Shown: piece by piece, positions 63,158 to 64,000 of the stretch
Layout: every line of letters starts with the position of its first letter
Position numbering within the stretch: the first letter of the stretch is position 1
NCBI GenBank assembly: GCA_902760645.1
Contig: CACWHC010000005.1
Location: 40,096 to 104,095, forward strand
Length of the DNA: 64,000 bases
Direction of reading: 5' to 3'
Source: an uncultured bacterium
GTDB taxonomy: Bacteria > Cyanobacteriota > Vampirovibrionia > Gastranaerophilales > Gastranaerophilaceae
Made by a program: the position numbers and the translations under genes
The notes under the pieces: model-generated
What the model saw: only the letters and a program-made list of their open reading frames with translations
What the model was told of the DNA's origin: nothing
The model's database searches: none

Positions 63158-64000
63158 CTAGTGTCTATGTTTTTTAGATACCTTATTAAGATAATCTATA
63201 TTTAAATCTGCATTGTCTATTCTGAATATTGTAGGATAAAATACACTTTCATCACCATGATTAAATCTGATATTCCAAAAATATTCACTATCTACTCCAT
63301 TTTGTGGATCATAGAATCGTAATTCACCTTGTTCTGTTTTATAAGCAATTAGTATGTGGTCATACAAATCTTGTCCGTTTTGAGTAAGGACTATTTTGCA
63401 GATAAATCCGTAGTGTTCACTGGGTTTAATAATTGTGTTTAACCATTCACACATTTTCTTGTAGTCTGTTATTTTTTCATCATATATTAATTTTGGAGGT
63501 AAATTTGTCTTTTTGTCAATAAAAGCCTTTTCTGGATTTGCTCTTAGTTCCATCATTATTTCATTATTTTCATCTAATGGTAAAACCTCAATATCATAAC
63601 CTCTCATTCTTGCTTCAAATACGGCAACGCAAACCTGACAATTTCTGCGATATCCTTCACCCTTTTTAAAATTAGGATTTGTACTACTTCCTAGTGAATG
63701 TTTATTTTTTGTTTTTCTATCGAAATTTTTATATTTTTCTTCAACAATGATATCTGCAGCATCTTCAAAATTTTTAGGTTCCTTACGTTCAACCCCTGCA
63801 ATAGTAGGTGCATTTTGACTTCTTACACTGTTTATCGGGAATTGTATTTCTTTAACATCTGCAGCCCCTCCTGTTTCTTGTTCATGTTCTGTAATAGGAA
63901 GCAGCTCAATTCTTCCGTTTTCTATAATCGGTAATCTTTCATTATTTAATCTTAGATATAAATTTCTCAAATCAGGTTCTATACATATACCTGAAAGATT
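63158..64000 (-). CDS. C-terminal part of a papain-fold (glutamine-deamidase-type) polymorphic toxin, cut by the window edge
   Basis: The frame is open to the window edge with no stop, so the 270 codons from the TTG at 63970 are only part of a longer protein. The C-terminal 170 residues resemble the papain-fold/glutamine deamidase toxin domain: RRNCQVCVAVFEARMRGYDI (cysteine nucleophile candidate), then DHILIAYKTE (His) and RFYDPQNG (Asp). These domains sit at the ends of large secreted polymorphic toxins. No Sec signal can be judged because the N-terminus is missing. A short duplicate tail at 60.6 kb shows earlier shuffling. Confidence 0.7.
   Translation of the reverse strand, partial: NLSGICIEPDLRNLYLRLNNERLPIIENGRIELLPITEHEQETGGAADVKEIQFPINSVRSQNAPTIAGVERKEPKNFEDAADIIVEEKYKNFDRKTKNKHSLGSSTNPNFKKGEGYRRNCQVCVAVFEARMRGYDIEVLPLDENNEIMMELRANPEKAFIDKKTNLPPKLIYDEKITDYKKMCEWLNTIIKPSEHYGFICKIVLTQNGQDLYDHILIAYKTEQGELRFYDPQNGVDSEYFWNIRFNHGDESVFYPTIFRIDNADLNIDYLNKVSKKHRH

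Noticed and set aside
1..64000. tRNA or rRNA genes
   Set aside because: I looked in the larger intergenic gaps for T-arm/D-arm signatures and rRNA-like blocks and found none; a tRNAscan search would be more sensitive.

Overview
The window looks like a stretch of a low-GC genome from the non-photosynthetic cyanobacterial class Vampirovibrionia (Melainabacteria), most likely order Gastranaerophilales from an animal gut. Evidence: AT-rich DNA with short intergenic gaps; four prepilin-like genes with the FTLAEVLITLG N-terminus common in that group; a DUF1822 domain, otherwise mostly cyanobacterial; a GyrA whose CTD box ([10 protein letters not shown]) resembles cyanobacterial GyrA; an anaerobic marker (HydF); and many short lineage-specific proteins. 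The taxonomy is inference from recalled families, with no database search.

Layout. 1-12 kb: a truncated WecA/MraY-type transferase, glyA, a TIGR02757 protein, hpf, a family 2 glycosyltransferase, hydF, an octanoyltransferase (lipM-like) behind two secreted paralogues, a TPR protein, and a fusion of a phosphopantetheinyl transferase-like domain to lipoyl synthase. 12-19 kb: gyrA, a small XRE regulator with tandem palindromic operators, adk-map, two unknowns and aroE. 19-29.5 kb: the fatty-acid/phospholipid cluster (82-aa gene, yceD, rpmF, plsX, fabH, 80-aa gene, fabD, fabG, acpP, fabF), split by a 1037-aa protease-like gene on the opposite strand. 29.5-38 kb: an accessory stretch with nested palindromes, prepilins, TPR proteins, class II galT, a TolC-like protein and lineage-specific genes. 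38-45 kb: rpsO, yidD and a fliE-fliF-(unknown)-fliH-flhA export-apparatus operon. 45-48 kb: purB and thrC. 48-56 kb: an operon for a DUF1822/TonB-like membrane protein, a sigma-like factor and a zinc-ribbon NTPase whose TPR part is now out of frame. 56-60 kb: a MFS-PlsC-AMP ligase fusion. 60-64 kb: a toxin-like locus with the C-terminus of a papain-fold toxin, a displaced toxin tail, two module-repeat proteins, a lipoprotein and a broken M15 peptidase.

Most notable: (i) two prepilin genes share a promoter, ribosome binding site, ATG and poly-G tract, and in this assembly both tracts (10 and 11 G) put the ATG out of frame, as expected for slipped-strand phase variation; (ii) the 60-64 kb locus has signs of toxin-cassette shuffling and an apparently undescribed roughly 95-residue repeat module; (iii) the DUF1822-sigma-NTPase operon may be a signalling system; (iv) several genes have a -10 box 6-7 nt before the start codon and no Shine-Dalgarno sequence, suggesting leaderless transcripts.
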